From Blattamonas nauphoetae (Eukaryota; Preaxostyla; Oxymonadida), in NCBI GenBank assembly GCA_033064195.1, contig JARBJD010000461.1:1-47577 (forward strand): 47,577 bases of DNA, given 5' to 3'. The position numbers were made by a program, and so were the translations under genes. Positions 31,715 to 43,676 of the stretch are shown piece by piece. The notes beneath the pieces are model-generated. The model searched no databases, was not told where the DNA came from, and saw only the letters and a program-made list of their open reading frames with translations. Every line of letters begins with the position of its first letter. Position 1 is the first letter of the stretch.

Positions 31715-34165
31715 ATGATGCATATATCTCTATCAATCATTTTACTTGTTCATTTTGCTCTTCCTCATCATTTTTCTATCTTTCATGCCAACGACGGTCT
31801 GTTCATCACTCTTCTTCATCACATTATGATTGTCACTATTTCTCTTGATTCCCACAACACTCTAGTTCACGGATGGATTAATGGCCATAAGAAGATCCCC
31901 AAACTGGATGCCACCTATGCTGACTACCAGAATATGCTATTTCATCTGAAACAGGCCCAGGATAAAGATCAAACAGTCTTCGCGTTTGACTCAGGAGATC
32001 TAACGCAAGTTTGCATATAAATCAAATTTCTGTTACTAATATGATTGATCTCTCTGATCATTTTGTTGAATAAATTCCTCTTTCATTCGTACCCATCGAT
32101 CATCATCTCGGCGTTCTCTCCATCACGTCTCCAACCACTAGGGAACGGGACTGTCCGATGCAACCAAAGTACCTGGTGAGTTTATCTTTGAAATGCACCA
32201 GAAAATGGATATTGATGCCTCCACAATCGGCAACCATGAGCTGTACGACAACGAGGTAATCAACCACATCGCAGACCATGTCTATCCCAAAATGAACAAA
32301 ACGTGTGCTTTCATTCCGTTTCACCAACCTTGTCACGTCATTACTCCATCTCTCTCGAACTATCGCTTTCATCGTCTCATCACCGACACAGCTATATTTC
32401 AGGCAATGTCAGATACAAAGACGACACGAAGAAGCTCTCTGACCCCTGGGTGGTCAAGGCAGTGGAGGGAGTGGGAAATGTCCTCATCGTTGGCTTCCTC
32501 TACAACTTCAAGGGCCACGGGACAGATTGTGTGGTCGACGATGTGGAGGCAACATTGAACGATAACAAGTATGCTGGCATCATTGCAAAGACAAATCCAG
32601 TTCTGATCATCGGTGTGCTCCACTCTCCACCCGAAGAACAAGAAACGAAGACCATTCAAGAAAAGCTTGCGGCTCTCACAGACAACCTCGTTCCGATCAT
32701 TCTTTTGTGCGGTCACGATCACAAGCAACATTCTGACATCACAACAACAAAGGGCGTGTTCGAGTCGAAATGCTTCTTCGAGATGCTGTCTGACATTGAG
32801 TTTGATCTTAACCCCGCAAACTCCCTCACGAACTCCCAATTCCGACAACCCATCTCATCGAGCGGCGTCCATATTCTTAACCCCACCCGTTCCACCAATT
32901 CACCAGATCGTTCGTTCGTCATCTCGAATTTAGCAGTCAAGCCACTTGAAACCTCAGTTTCTGCCTTCCAACAACGTGCAAACATCAAACCAGCCGCTTG
33001 GGAGACCGAAAAGGGCAAACAGATCAGAGAAGCGACCGACGCCAAAGCAAAAGAACTCGGCCTCTCATCTCCGCTTGGATGTGCTCCCCAAACATATTAT
33101 GGACTCTTCAAGATGCCCCTCGAGACAAAGAAGAACGTGTCGCTGTACACACTCTATGTTAATGAAATATATCCCAAAATGAACCCATTTCCAAATCCCA
33201 AAAAGAAGGATGCGGATAAAAAGACATCTCTGCCTTCAGTTGTTTATATTATGAATTCAGCGTCCATCCGGTCTCATCTGTACAAGGGAGAGATCTATCG
33301 TGACGATATTTACTCCGTGGAACCATTCACCAACAATTTTGCAGCAATCCGTGATATCTCCCTCGCAGACATGCGAAAACTCATTAATTACGAAGCAACC
33401 ACAGGAGCCTCGAATACCATCAAAAATGTCACTCAGAAGAGCTGCTGGAAGAAGTGCATCTCAACAAAAGAAATGACAAAATTCCAGACAATGCATGACT
33501 ATCTGACCACTGTCCAGTTCCGAGGAGGGGAAGCGGAACGAAAGTCTGAGATTGCCCGATTCATGCTGACTGTGAAGCAGACCCTCGCTCACTGCTGGGC
33601 TTCAAGTGTATCGATGTCTGAGGCGGAACTCATGGAAGGGTGTGCTGACGTGGGAGATGTCTGCACACAGTTCGAGTCATGCTATGACCATCTGGCACTT
33701 GCTGTTCAACACCCATCCTTATTCTCGAACAAATACCGCTCCTTCAACTCAAGCTTCAAGATCACCAACTTCACCCTCCCAAACCCCGGAAAGGAGACAC
33801 CCGAAGAACAAAACCACAAATTCGACATTGTCACAAACGCGTACGATGCAAAGACACTGAGCAGCATGCTGAACGAGGTGACCGCACAAGCCACGCCGTA
33901 CGAAGTCGCGATGTCCACGATCGTCTGCCGTGACGTGTTTGAAAAGTACATCGCAACCGAAATGAAATGCCGGAGAGTCAGTCTGCCGGCAACCATCGGC
34001 ATTATTGCGACAGTCAGTGGCACCCTCATCGCCGCCGCAGTGATTGTGCTTCTGGTTGTGATGCTGAGGCGCAGAAACAAAACAAAGACAGAACGCGTCA
34101 CTGCTGTTGATGACCTCCTTGACGACAAAGTGAAATACAGCAGAGTCAACTATACCGACGGGTAA
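31715..34165 (+). CDS. Calcineurin-like metallophosphoesterase, membrane-anchored ectoenzyme
   Basis: It is probably a 5'-nucleotidase-like phosphatase of the cell surface or a vacuole. Exons 31715-32008, 32142-32302 and 32392-34165 (introns 133 and 89 nt) sum to 2229 nt, 742 residues. A signal peptide starts the protein (MMHISLSIILLVHFALP). Metal-binding blocks follow in order: LDSHNTLVHGW, AFDSGDLTQGTGLSDA (joined by splicing), IGNHELYD (~129), LIIGVLHSP and LLCGHDHKQHS (~259). A large Cys-containing ectodomain leads to one transmembrane helix (~685-710, TVSGTLIAAAVIVLLVVML), then a basic stop-transfer RRRNK and a short tail. This is a type I topology. The substrate is not predictable from sequence. 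It is head-to-head with the ABCC transporter. Confidence 0.85.
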
Positions 34166-34297
34166 GCTCGTCGACTCCATCATGATTTCTCGAGTCATTT
34201 CACAACTGTGAGTTTTTCTAAATACTTGATGAATTCTTCCAACAATGGTTTCAAAAAATGAGATAAAGTAAGGGGGATCATTGATTGATCAACAGGA

Positions 34298-37200
34298 ATG
34301 ACGTCAATTCTCGAAGATGTCAATCCTCCTGGATGTATGACCTTTGTACGATGATTTCACATTTTTGATTGTTTCGTCTCATTGTTCTTTGTGATTCAGA
34401 CACAAACGCGAAAAGGATCAGTGAAGGAGCCTTTGGGCAAGTTCTGAAAGTGACACATGAACGAAGTGGAGTTGAATATGCAGTGAAGGTGCTGTCGATG
34501 ATGAAAGAAGGGGACAAGGAGCGAGTGAGTCGTGAAGTTGAGATGTTGACGCGTTTTGCTCATGCTCGGATTGTTGGTCTACATGAATCGATTGACATGG
34601 GAGGACACCATGCGATTGTAATGGAGCTTGGAAGTCGAAGTTTGAAAGATCTGATCTCGGAATATGAGAATCGAGGTGAATTGATTCCTCTTCCTGTTTG
34701 TCTCTTCTTGTTTCCTCATTATTGCGTATTTTCATTGAATTCTACTTTTTCTAATTATTTTGTTTTTGTGGATGTGTTTCAGCTGACAGTGATGATTCTG
34801 GACGACATTTGCGAGGGACTTTTGTGGATGCACACTCACTCATCGGGATCGGCAGCTCATGGAAATCTGAAGCCGGAGAATGTTCTTCTTCGCCCGAACA
34901 ATCGGGCATTTTTGTGTTTGTTTGATTAAATTCCTTTCAAATATCAAAATTTTGGCATCAGGTGGTATTGGTGGATCAGCTGCTCTGAATCTGCAGATCT
35001 CGTTTCTTGCAGAAATGGGGACATTCGAATACTACTCACCGGATCGAGTGATGGACAGCAAGGGAACGGCGACACCGGCGAGTGATGTTTGGTCGCTTGG
35101 AGTTCTGGCGTATCGGATGGTAACAGGAAGAGCGCTGTTTGAGGGAATGACCTTCCCGCAGCTGTGTCTCACATTGGGCCAATTCAACGAATCGAGAATC
35201 CCGACCACAGTTCCTTCGCAGATCAGAGCAGTTCTTCTGAAGATGTTGGAACCAGTCTGTTCTCCTCTTTCTTCACAGACGTCTCTTCATTTGATCTTCG
35301 ATTGAACTGAAAATCTCAGAATGTGGCACTCCGAGCAACAACGACAGCTCTTTTCGAAGATGGTCTTTTGGAGCGGATGCTTGGCCCAGAAACGCCTCTG
35401 TCGAAAGTGAAGGACATTCAGCTTGCGACTCAAGTGAATGAACTCAAGGAATTGTCGAGTGATGTGAAAGTTAAAAAACGGAGGACAAGAAAACTGGAGA
35501 TGACAAAGGAGAAACTGCTGAAGGAGACGAAAGAACTGGAACACCAACTGAGACTGCTTCAGACGTCACTTCACCTGACTTCTGAACGAAATGCTGAATT
35601 GAAAAAGGAAGAGGAACTCGAACGACGTCATCATCTCCTCACCACTCACCCCTCGCCAGTCTCAATTAACGCGAAAGACAATGTTCTCTCAAGGGACTTT
35701 CAAGTGCCTTCTCTCCAGGTTCACCAATCTGAGAATCAAACGAAATTCGGAACCGATCATTTCAGTGTTTATGACAACAAAATCACTCGAATAGGTTCTG
35801 AAGAGGAACAATCCTGGCTCACGACTCTTTTCGAAGAACCAATTTCGAAAGGAGTGGTGTCTGTCGCCATCACAGTCCTCGCAATGCCAAAAGCTGAAGG
35901 TTTGTTTCTCTTTTTTGGGAAGTGTTCAGATTCAGAAGAGGGGCTGATGTTCGGACTCGTCGGTGCTCTGTTTCGGGGGATTGACAGAAATGAGCAACTT
36001 GGACGCTTCATGTCCAGTGTGTTCTGCTCGTTCAACTCCATTTTCATGTCTCATCAGGTTCAATCGCTCTCGCTCCAAAGACGGGAACACTTCACACAAC
36101 ACTTCCGTCAACCAAACAATTTGAGAAGAAGATCCCAATCTCTCCTCCTTTGAAAGAAGGAGACCGAGTGGTGTTGGAGGTGGACATGGACGCGAGGCCA
36201 CGCACAGCTGTGTTCATCATCAACGGACACATACCTCTCACGTTTGTGTCTGGTCTCCCTCCCTCGATACGATTTGGAGTGTGTTGTTTCTCATCCTTAT
36301 TTTCCCCTGTCTTCAGTTGTCGATGAAGAACGAGGGAGTATCAGTTCAATTTGATGGAATGTCTCTTCTGAAGCGAGCAACACCACTGCGAAGAGTGATT
36401 GAGATCAAATGGCATCCCGAAGACCTGCGAGACAGTGAGGACATGTTCATGAATGGACTGCGATGCAATGTTCTGACCACACAAACAAAGATGTCATCGC
36501 TCATCTTCACTGATCCTTCACGCTTTAGAGTGGAAGACAATCGAATTGGATATTCTGATCTGACAACAGAACAAATGTATCAGGACTGCGACAGCAACTT
36601 CCGCTCCGTCCTCATCTCAGAACCATTTTCGGAAGGAATTGTAGCGATCTCGTTCACTTCCCTCATTTCAAATGTATTGCTGCACTCCTTTTTCTTCGGT
36701 GTGATCGATGCTCACGAACCAATTCCAGAAAAAGGACAAGCCCTTGGAAGCATCAAAAGTGTGTATCACTCCTTTCTTTGGATGGTTTCATCCCCCTCTC
36801 GCAATCTCAGACTCGATTGCTCTCTCTTCCGATGGTCATCTGCATTTCAGTACGACAGATGGAAAAAAGGACCTCAAAATGTCTTCCGAATTCAACAGCG
36901 GTGAACCTGTTGTCGTTGAACTCAACATGGACTCGGTTCCTCGCACTGCCCAGTTCTTCATCAACGGAAAGCCAGCCCCTGTGGTCATTATTGGTCTTCC
37001 GAAATCCGTTCGAGTTGGAGTGTGCTGTCATCTCATTCACTCTTTCGTCTCTTCCGTTCTCCACATTTCACCTCATTCATCCCTATTCACTTTTCACTCC
37101 CCTCTCCATCTCAGTTCTCTGCCAAGAGTGGAGCCATGCAAGTTCGATTTGACAGGATCACCCATCTGAACAGAGCAAGCCCGATCACAGATCTGATGAA

Positions 37201-38830
37201 AGTAGTTGAATGGCCAGCTGCGGAACCAATCCAAGAAGCAGATGTCGAAAGGAAGAAAGCACAGTTCTCGACGATGAAGCTGCCTGGACTGCTCTTCACA
37301 AACAGAGCACATTTCAGCGTCCAACGCAACGTTCTGACTCGGACAGAGAAGGGGACGGGGGATGACGGAAGGACCCAGCCGAGCACTGTTCTGCTTTCCG
37401 AGAAAATCACGAAGGGTGTCGTGTCTGTCACTTTCGTTGTGCTGAAGCTCGCAGAATCGATGAGTCTGTCTCTTCTCTCCCCTCATTTTCGGCAGAGCAG
37501 AAGGGTTTCGTCTCTTTCGGCCTTCTCGATTCGTCTCATGCTGTTCATCAGCTTGGTCTGACTTTGGGGAAGGATGTGCAACGTGTGCTGTTCTTTCGAT
37601 GATCTCAATCCCTACTCACTCTTCGTCCTCAGATTCTGTTGCTATTTCATCGTCAAGTGGAGATATCAAAATGTTCAATTCAATCAAACTGAAAGAATTA
37701 TTAGATTTGTCCATCTCAACGAGCAATCGCTATGTGATGGAAGTGAACATGGACTCGATTCCCCGCACTGTTCAATTTTTCAAAAATGGAAAGGCCGGGA
37801 CATGTTATGTGAGTGGGATTCCAGAATCTGTGAGAATTGGTGTTTGTTGTCTCTTCGTTTCGATTCTCGCTCGTTCAGTTCTCTGCTGATGTGATGGGAA
37901 CCTCACTCCAAATCACAAGCATCATCCACTGCACCCAGCCCACTCCTCTCGCAGACAATGTGAAAGAGATGAAATGGACCGACACTGAACAATCGCTGAA
38001 AGAAAGAATTCAAAACAGGAACGAACCAATTCGGAGAGCAGCAAAAGGATCGATGCCCGCTCTCCTCTCCCGAAATCCCGAGCACTTCAAGATTGAGGGA
38101 AACGTGATCACTCGCACTGCTTTCGACTGCACTGGACTCACCTCGCCATTCAGTACAGTGATGTTGGAGGGTGTGGTTGAGAAGACGTTTAAATCTGTCA
38201 GAATCACCATTCTCGCCCTTCCCCAAACAGAAAGTGTGCTCATCTTTGCATGATTTTGTTCAGGTTCGTCTGGAGTTGTCATGTTTGGCTGTCTGGACGA
38301 AGAAAGACATATTCCTCGAAGCCAGCAAGGGCTCGGACTTGGGATGAACAGTGTGCAGTTGTTTTTCTCGACGATCTCACGTTTTGTGTTCCAATGTGCT
38401 TGTACTCTCTCCTTCAGATTCATTTGCTCTCTGTTCATATGATGGAATGGTGCATTGCTCGAGAGACTGGTCGACATCTTCCATGCCATCTCATTCTCCC
38501 CTCCGAGTTGGTGACCAAGTGGTGTTGGAGGTTGACACCCGATCTGAACCAGACATCTCTCGCTTCTTGGTGAATGGAAAGGCCGGAGAGAGCTTCATTG
38601 CGACTTCTCATTCAACTCAGATGATCGGAGTCTGCCCCTTCTGATTCTTTCTTCATCTTCACTTTTGCTGTCTTCTCTTTCAGTTCTCTCTCGCTGGAGA
38701 GGGTACTTCGATCCGAATTGATCCCGTTTCTCACGCACATCCGAGTCGATCGACGTCAAAATTGCCTCCACAGCCACGGGTATTGCTAGACGCAGTCCGC
38801 ATAATGACTACGGGCAGTCCGCTTTTTTGA
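34298..38830 (+). CDS. Pseudokinase fused to four SPRY-like modules
   Basis: Fifteen or so exons can be chained in frame: 34298-34334, 34400-34695, 34783-34915, 34962-35254, 35320-35899, 35930-36016, 36058-36278, 36317-36758, 36811-37019, 37115-37463, 37496-37582, 37633-37841, 37879-38233, 38264-38350, 38418-38629 and 38684-38830 (3744 nt, 1247 residues). The kinase fold has its glycine loop (SEGAFGQV), VAIK lysine (YAVKVL) and alpha-C Glu. However, HRD reads HGN (AHGNLKPEN), no Asp stands at DFG (FLCGGIGGS), and APE reads SPD, so catalysis is unlikely. A coiled coil (~293-360) leads to four ~217-residue SPRY-like modules, each ending like MEVNMDSIPRTVQFFKNG plus a VRIG turn. A partial fifth start ends the protein. 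It is likely a scaffold or sensor; partners are unknown. Confidence 0.8.
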
Positions 38831-38895
38831 CTACGGGCAGTCCGCCTATTGCTACAGGCAGTCCGCTAATGACTAGAGGCAGTCCGGGCTTTTTT
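38782..38895 (+). repeat. Five short tandem GGCAGTCCGC repeats at the pseudokinase 3' end
   Basis: Units of about 19-27 bp with the core GGCAGTCCG (first copy CGCAGTCCGC) repeat five times, each begun by ATTGCTA or (AT)GACTA. The first two units overlap the last codons of the pseudokinase frame, which ends within the array. No transposon signature is seen. Confidence 0.75.
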
Positions 38896-39499
38896 GCATT
38901 AATGAGAACGAGGTTTGAATCTTGAGATTGTTCATCCCCTTCATTGACTCCAGGAAACCAGTTAAGATGAAAGTCAATCGCAATCGATGTTATATCCGAA
39001 CACACAGACCATTTTGAATACATTTCACTAAATACAAAAAATACCTGTATGATCGTTCTGATTCACATCTTGTGTGTAGACATCGAATCGATTAGTCTTT
39101 TTTTTGGGTGGAGTGACTCACTAAAATCTTTGGATCAATCTCATTTCAAGTTGTCGTTTCAGACCACTCCTTCTTGTGATTTTCGTTGGCATCACCCGTT
39201 TTTCTCAAACCATACGCTAAATGAGACAAATTTAAATTCCATTTCAGTGACTTCGGATATATTGATGAATCAGTGGCAGTTGTCGAGGGACTGTGTTTGT
39301 TCCGACAAAATATGAGTGAAATAAACAATTCGAGGTTGAAGAGTGGTCCAGCACAGTGCAAAAGGGATTTTTCGTGTCGATTATGTCTGGTCTGCCAACA
39401 ACCTTTGAACACTCGGAAAAATAAAGTTGTCGGCAAAGATCAACTCTGAACAATTCATTCTCCTCTATTCTACCTCCTACTTTCCTCATCTTCACAGTA
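38896..39499. other. Non-coding, no feature seen
   Basis: AT-rich sequence with short open frames on both strands that show no domains. Confidence 0.4.
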
Positions 39500-39521
39500 A
39501 TTAGTCGACCACTCTTTTTTC

Positions 39522-39798
39522 CATGTTCGATCCTCATAAGACCTCAAATATCACCATTATTTCTCAAAAAGTTTATCCGACTCGATTCCCCACCAACCGA
39601 AGAGAAGCTCTGAGATCTCTCCTTCTACCATCTTTTCGAGTAAAGGAGCTTCACTAATTCCATCACTTGATACGATTCTCTCTCAAGGGAAGGATAATCC
39701 AGTTCGGATCCCAAACCAATCATCGTCAGCTGTTCGAGGAGAAGAAGATATCTTCCCAGACCTCCTGGTCAACCTGCAGGACGGAACTACTGTTTGAA
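39522..39798 (+). pseudogene. Coding-like fragment, unrecognised
   Basis: One frame starts MFDPHKTSNITIISQKVYP and stops after about 44 residues; an overlapping frame continues SSKGASLIPSLDTILSQGK to a stop at 39798 (ending LVNLQDGTTV). Codon use looks coding, but the frames do not join through an obvious intron, and no start or partner exon is clear. It is probably a worn or partial gene. No family is recognised. Confidence 0.25.
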
Positions 39799-40026
39799 TT
39801 TACATTCACTTGGCCAACATGAAGTACTTCAAGCCGACAGAGTCAACATAAAACATTGCCATCCAATTCCTCTTATTTCTTGACTAACCGATAAAGCCCA
39901 AGAATATCACACAAGATGATGGACATAATCAGTTCTACAGGTTATTTGGGTCCACTGACACGCGAGGAAAGGTAGGATCAGATTCGAGGACTTATACCAC
40001 ATTCTGAACGAACAGGTCCTCCAAAA

Positions 40027-40740
40027 GTGAAAAATCACAACTCACATCCACTCCTCTCCACATCTGGCCCTTCAAAGAACCTCATACAAAACAACGATTC
40101 CCACTTTTGGGCAAGACGAACACCTTTATCGGCTGGACTCTCCTTCCTCATCGCACAACGACAGAAGTGGATTGAACAGCACATCACTCACAACATCGCA
40201 ACGTGCCTCGTCTCAATCGTCGGTGGCAGGCATACAGAGGAAGTTAGGAGAAAATCATTTCGAGATGTCCGACTGAATGGAGAGGGGAGAGACATGTGGG
40301 ATGAGGACGAGGCGACAGAAGGAGAAACAAGCATAGCGGGGGTAGGAGGAAGAATACAGGTTGGAGAGGAAGAAGCAGCTTGTGTTGGAAGTGAAGAGAA
40401 GCGAGGAGGACAGAAGAAGGAAGAGGGAGATGGTAGAACAGTATGAACATGAGAGAATGAGGAAGTGGAGAGGAGGCAAATGAGCGAGGAGGAAATGAGG
40501 AGAATGCGTCACGAGATTCCCTTCCATTCTCGCAACTGTCCACACACCCCTCCCAGTCACTCGCTGTGAACATCATCCCGCCATTAATATTGGGACACCT
40601 CACTTCGAGCGACGCTCAGTTCTGGACGGAGATAAAGTTGAAGTGGAGTGGAGGAATCGCTGCGAGAAAGAAGGAGAAAGAGAATGTTCGACGCTCTCAG
40701 ACGGTAGGAAGAGATAGAAGAACAACTGAAGGATGAGGAC
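40027..40740 (+). pseudogene. Worn coiled-coil gene pieces
   Basis: Several frames each hold coding-like pieces. One, 40027-40446, has KWIEQHITHNIATCL. Another, about 40351-40480, reads EEYRLERKKQLVLEVKRSEE and MVEQYEHERMRKW, which is coiled-coil sequence of the CCDC112/CCDC148 type. A third, about 40600-40730, reads DAQFWTEIKLKWSGGI. They alternate frame without convincing splice sites, so a decayed coiled-coil gene is the simplest reading. The family name is a weak guess. Confidence 0.25.
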
Positions 40741-41369
40741 TAAGACACTGTGAAAATATTCACTTTTACCAAATAAATCCTCATCTTTCGCCTTTATCAC
40801 GAAATATTTGCACATCTCACTACCACCTTCACCTTCGGTTTACGACTGACAAAAAGTGACTAAATAGAGATTAAAACAAATTATGAAGCAACTGGGGGTC
40901 AATTCATAAAATTTGATCAACTATCAACAGTCTGTTTTGATCTTTCCACACGATTTCAAATCGACCCCTAAATCCTCCAGATGGGCTCTGATAAGTATCT
41001 ATTTTTCTCATACGATGTCAAATCCGCCCTGCCTTCGTTTAGACCATCTAAAGTATAAAAACTCGTCGTCATTGATAGACCCACTCAAAACCCGGAATTT
41101 CTCCATAACCCGGAATTGACATCTCATTTAGCTTAATAGACATTTCTAAGGACAGTGTTTTACTCTTAAGCTTATTCATTTCATCAGAACTGAAGAAACC
41201 ATGTTGTTTCTTACGAAATGGGCTGATCTCTATCAATTGTGAAGACAGTTTGCCGACCTGGACTTCCCGAGAAGAAAATGTTCTGTTATTTAGAAAAAGA
41301 GTACTACAAACTGATGGATGAATGAAATGGGTGTCTCGAAAGTACATTTTAGAACAATATGTGGGAACG
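40741..41369. other. Non-coding, no feature seen
   Basis: AT-rich spacer leading into the satellite. No ORF with recognisable content. Confidence 0.4.
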
Positions 41370-41519
41370 ATCTCGCTCATTTCAATCGATTGCTCTCGTC
41401 GCTCTCGCTCATCCCTCCCCATCCATCCTATCCATCCCGCTCTTCTCAATCGATTGCCCTCTTCGCTCGCGCTCATCCCTCCCCATCGATCCGGTCCATC
41501 TCGCTCATCCCTCCCCATC
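41370..41519. repeat. Left part of the 64/32-bp satellite
   Basis: About 150 bp of the same CCATCGATCC / CTTCTCAATCGATTGCCCTC satellite that fills the right end of the window. It stops at 41519, where the Mutator-like element begins with its 9-bp target duplication CTCCCCATC (41511-41519). The sequence resumes at 45677. The outer copies here are more diverged than those on the right. Confidence 0.85.
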
Positions 41520-41760
41520 GGGTAGGTCTAGGCTCAGATCTAGAAAAGTCTAGGCGCAGATCTGCAGATCGGTCTAGGCGCAGATCTGAAAGTCTACACG
41601 CAGATCCGTCATTCTTCGCCTTGCTTTTGCTTCCATATCACATTTTCGACATCCTACATCTAAATTTCGACATCATTTCCACTTTTTTTGCTCATTTCTC
41701 ACTTTTTGACATTCTTCCATCTGTTTTCCCAATGTTCAAACATGTCCTGGGTTGATCAAG
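41520..41760 (+). repeat. Left TIR of the Mutator-like element
   Basis: It starts GGGTAGGTCTAGGCTCAG and ends near GGGTTGATCAAG. It contains internal repeats of GTCTAGGCGCAGATCTG. Confidence 0.85.
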
Positions 41761-43395
41761 GAGGAAGTGGTCATTTGAAGCAATTTGATCAATCACGTTG
41801 GTTTGTCGTGACGTGTAAGAAGGCTGGAAATGAACGAACAACTTAGAGGTGTCTGGTCTCATCCATATGAGCAGAGGATGCGGAGAGAGGTGATTGAGAG
41901 GAGGGAGAAGGCATAGTGGGAAAATTGAGCGAGATGATGGGAGGAGGAGGTGGTGAGAAGGAATTTAATGCTACTGGGAGGGAGGAGAGACGAGGAGAAT
42001 ACTGATGAAGGGAGAATTGAAGATTGTTGTGGAAGCTGTCATACTCGTCAATCGGTTGGTCATAGTCAGCCAGAATCGAGCGACGCACTCATTTTCTGTT
42101 CCCTTTCTTACTTGTTTCTTCTTCTCTCTTCTTGTCTTTCAATTTTTCTTCCATGCTTTGTCCTGACTTCTTCTGAATCAGAATGGCATCTACTAGCGGT
42201 TTGAGTAGTGTTTGCAGACTCCACGTTACTGTGCGGATGATCCGAATAACAATAATTTGGTACATCAACGGAATTGGGCGAAACTGAGAAAAAGAAAGAT
42301 CAAAGGCTGTAAGAACTTGAAGAAGATAACAAAAAGCACAAAAAATGAAAAGTGGTCTTTGTTGACGATTCTAAGTGCATAGATGGAAATTCACCTCTTA
42401 TCTTCGTATCTGCTATTCCATTCCTCCGTCTCAACAGTGGCGATGTTAGTCGAATTTCTGCAAATAATAATGATTGTTCAACATGTCCTGCTCCGTTTTT
42501 CCCTCTGAGACCATTCGGGGATCGTACTGATTGGAGAGGAACTGTGATCTTGATGGTGATGATGGTTGTAGTCCAATGTCGAGATCGAACGGCAAATCTG
42601 AAGACAATTCCGAAGTAATTGACTCGTCTTGTGGTTCTTTTAATTGATAAGTTGGACAAATTCGTTGCGCATGGTGTTACAATTGTGAACGTGATGTTAG
42701 ACGTTGTAATGGGATCACAATGTTGAGTGATGTGAAATGGACAAATTCAGGAAGGATTTGGTTCGTCGGCCGTCAGAACGGGGAGATGAATCGTGTGGGA
42801 GATGTAGATGCGAATTCGAGTGAGGATCCCCACTTAATACGGAGCGAGGTGAACAACGGTGTTTCGTGATCATCGAAGGCTCCAATGAACCAACAATGGA
42901 TCTGAAGTTTCCTGATCTATGAAGACAACAGAACAGAGAGGAGATGAACAGAGGGAAGTCATACAGCGAGGAGAATGAATCGAGATCGAGACGGAAGTGA
43001 TCTCCTGAAAACTATAGGTAATTTTCACACACTTTCGTCCCCTGATAATGTCCAGAAGGGAACGAATACAAAATTGAAGATTCGTGAAGGGCGAGAAGAA
43101 CGAGGATGAAGGGTTGGCACTTTTGTGAAAAGAGTTTGAGCTGATATCGATGAAGAACCAACAAAAAGGGAAGAAAAGACGAAAAAGCAAACCCATTAGT
43201 TCTTGCAATCAGTTGATATGGGAGAAAATGTGTATCAACGCACATGTCTTCGTAGACGGTGTGCGGAACGTCAAACGTATCATAGAGCTGTGGGATCGAT
43301 AAGGCAGAAAATGAGAATGAAATAGGATTTAGATGACATACATTTGCTAGTGAACCATCATCCAGGCGTTATTCTTCGTTGAGTCGGTGAGAAGA
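41761..43395. other. Interior of the Mutator-like element, possible captured fragments
   Basis: There is no long ORF. Some stretches look coding: 42700-42870 reads MLSDVKWTNSGRIWFVGRQN on the plus strand, and 42352-42618 has an 88-codon frame (PLIFVSAIPFLRLNSG). A minus frame at 41843-42088 is Ser/Pro-rich. The lack of transposase motifs and the gene-like islands are what a Pack-MULE would show, but no donor gene is recognisable. Confidence 0.3.
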
Positions 43396-43632
43396 CTTGA
43401 TCAACCCAAGGAGTGTTTGAACATTGTGAGAACAGTCTAAAAAACGGGATAAGGTGAGAAGTGAACGAAAAAGAAGAAATGATATCGAAATTTAGATGTA
43501 GGATGTCGAAAATGTGATATGGAAGCAAAAGCAAGGCGAAGAATGACGGATCTGCGTGTAGACTTTCAGATCTGCGCCTAGACCGATCTGCAGATCTGCG
43601 CCTAGACTTTTCTAGATCTGAGCCTAGACTTA
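43396..43632 (-). repeat. Right TIR of the Mutator-like element (interrupted at its tip)
   Basis: The inverted partner of 41520-41760. Its last bases TACCC are split by the pogo-like element, which inserted at the TA. Confidence 0.85.
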
Positions 43633-43676
43633 CAGTGGTTCCAAAAGCCGGGATTATTCCAAAAGGCGGGACAATA
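43633..43676 (+). repeat. Left TIR, pogo-like element 2
   Basis: It matches the reverse complement of 45628-45671 with one mismatch (GATTATT versus GACTATT). Confidence 0.85.
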
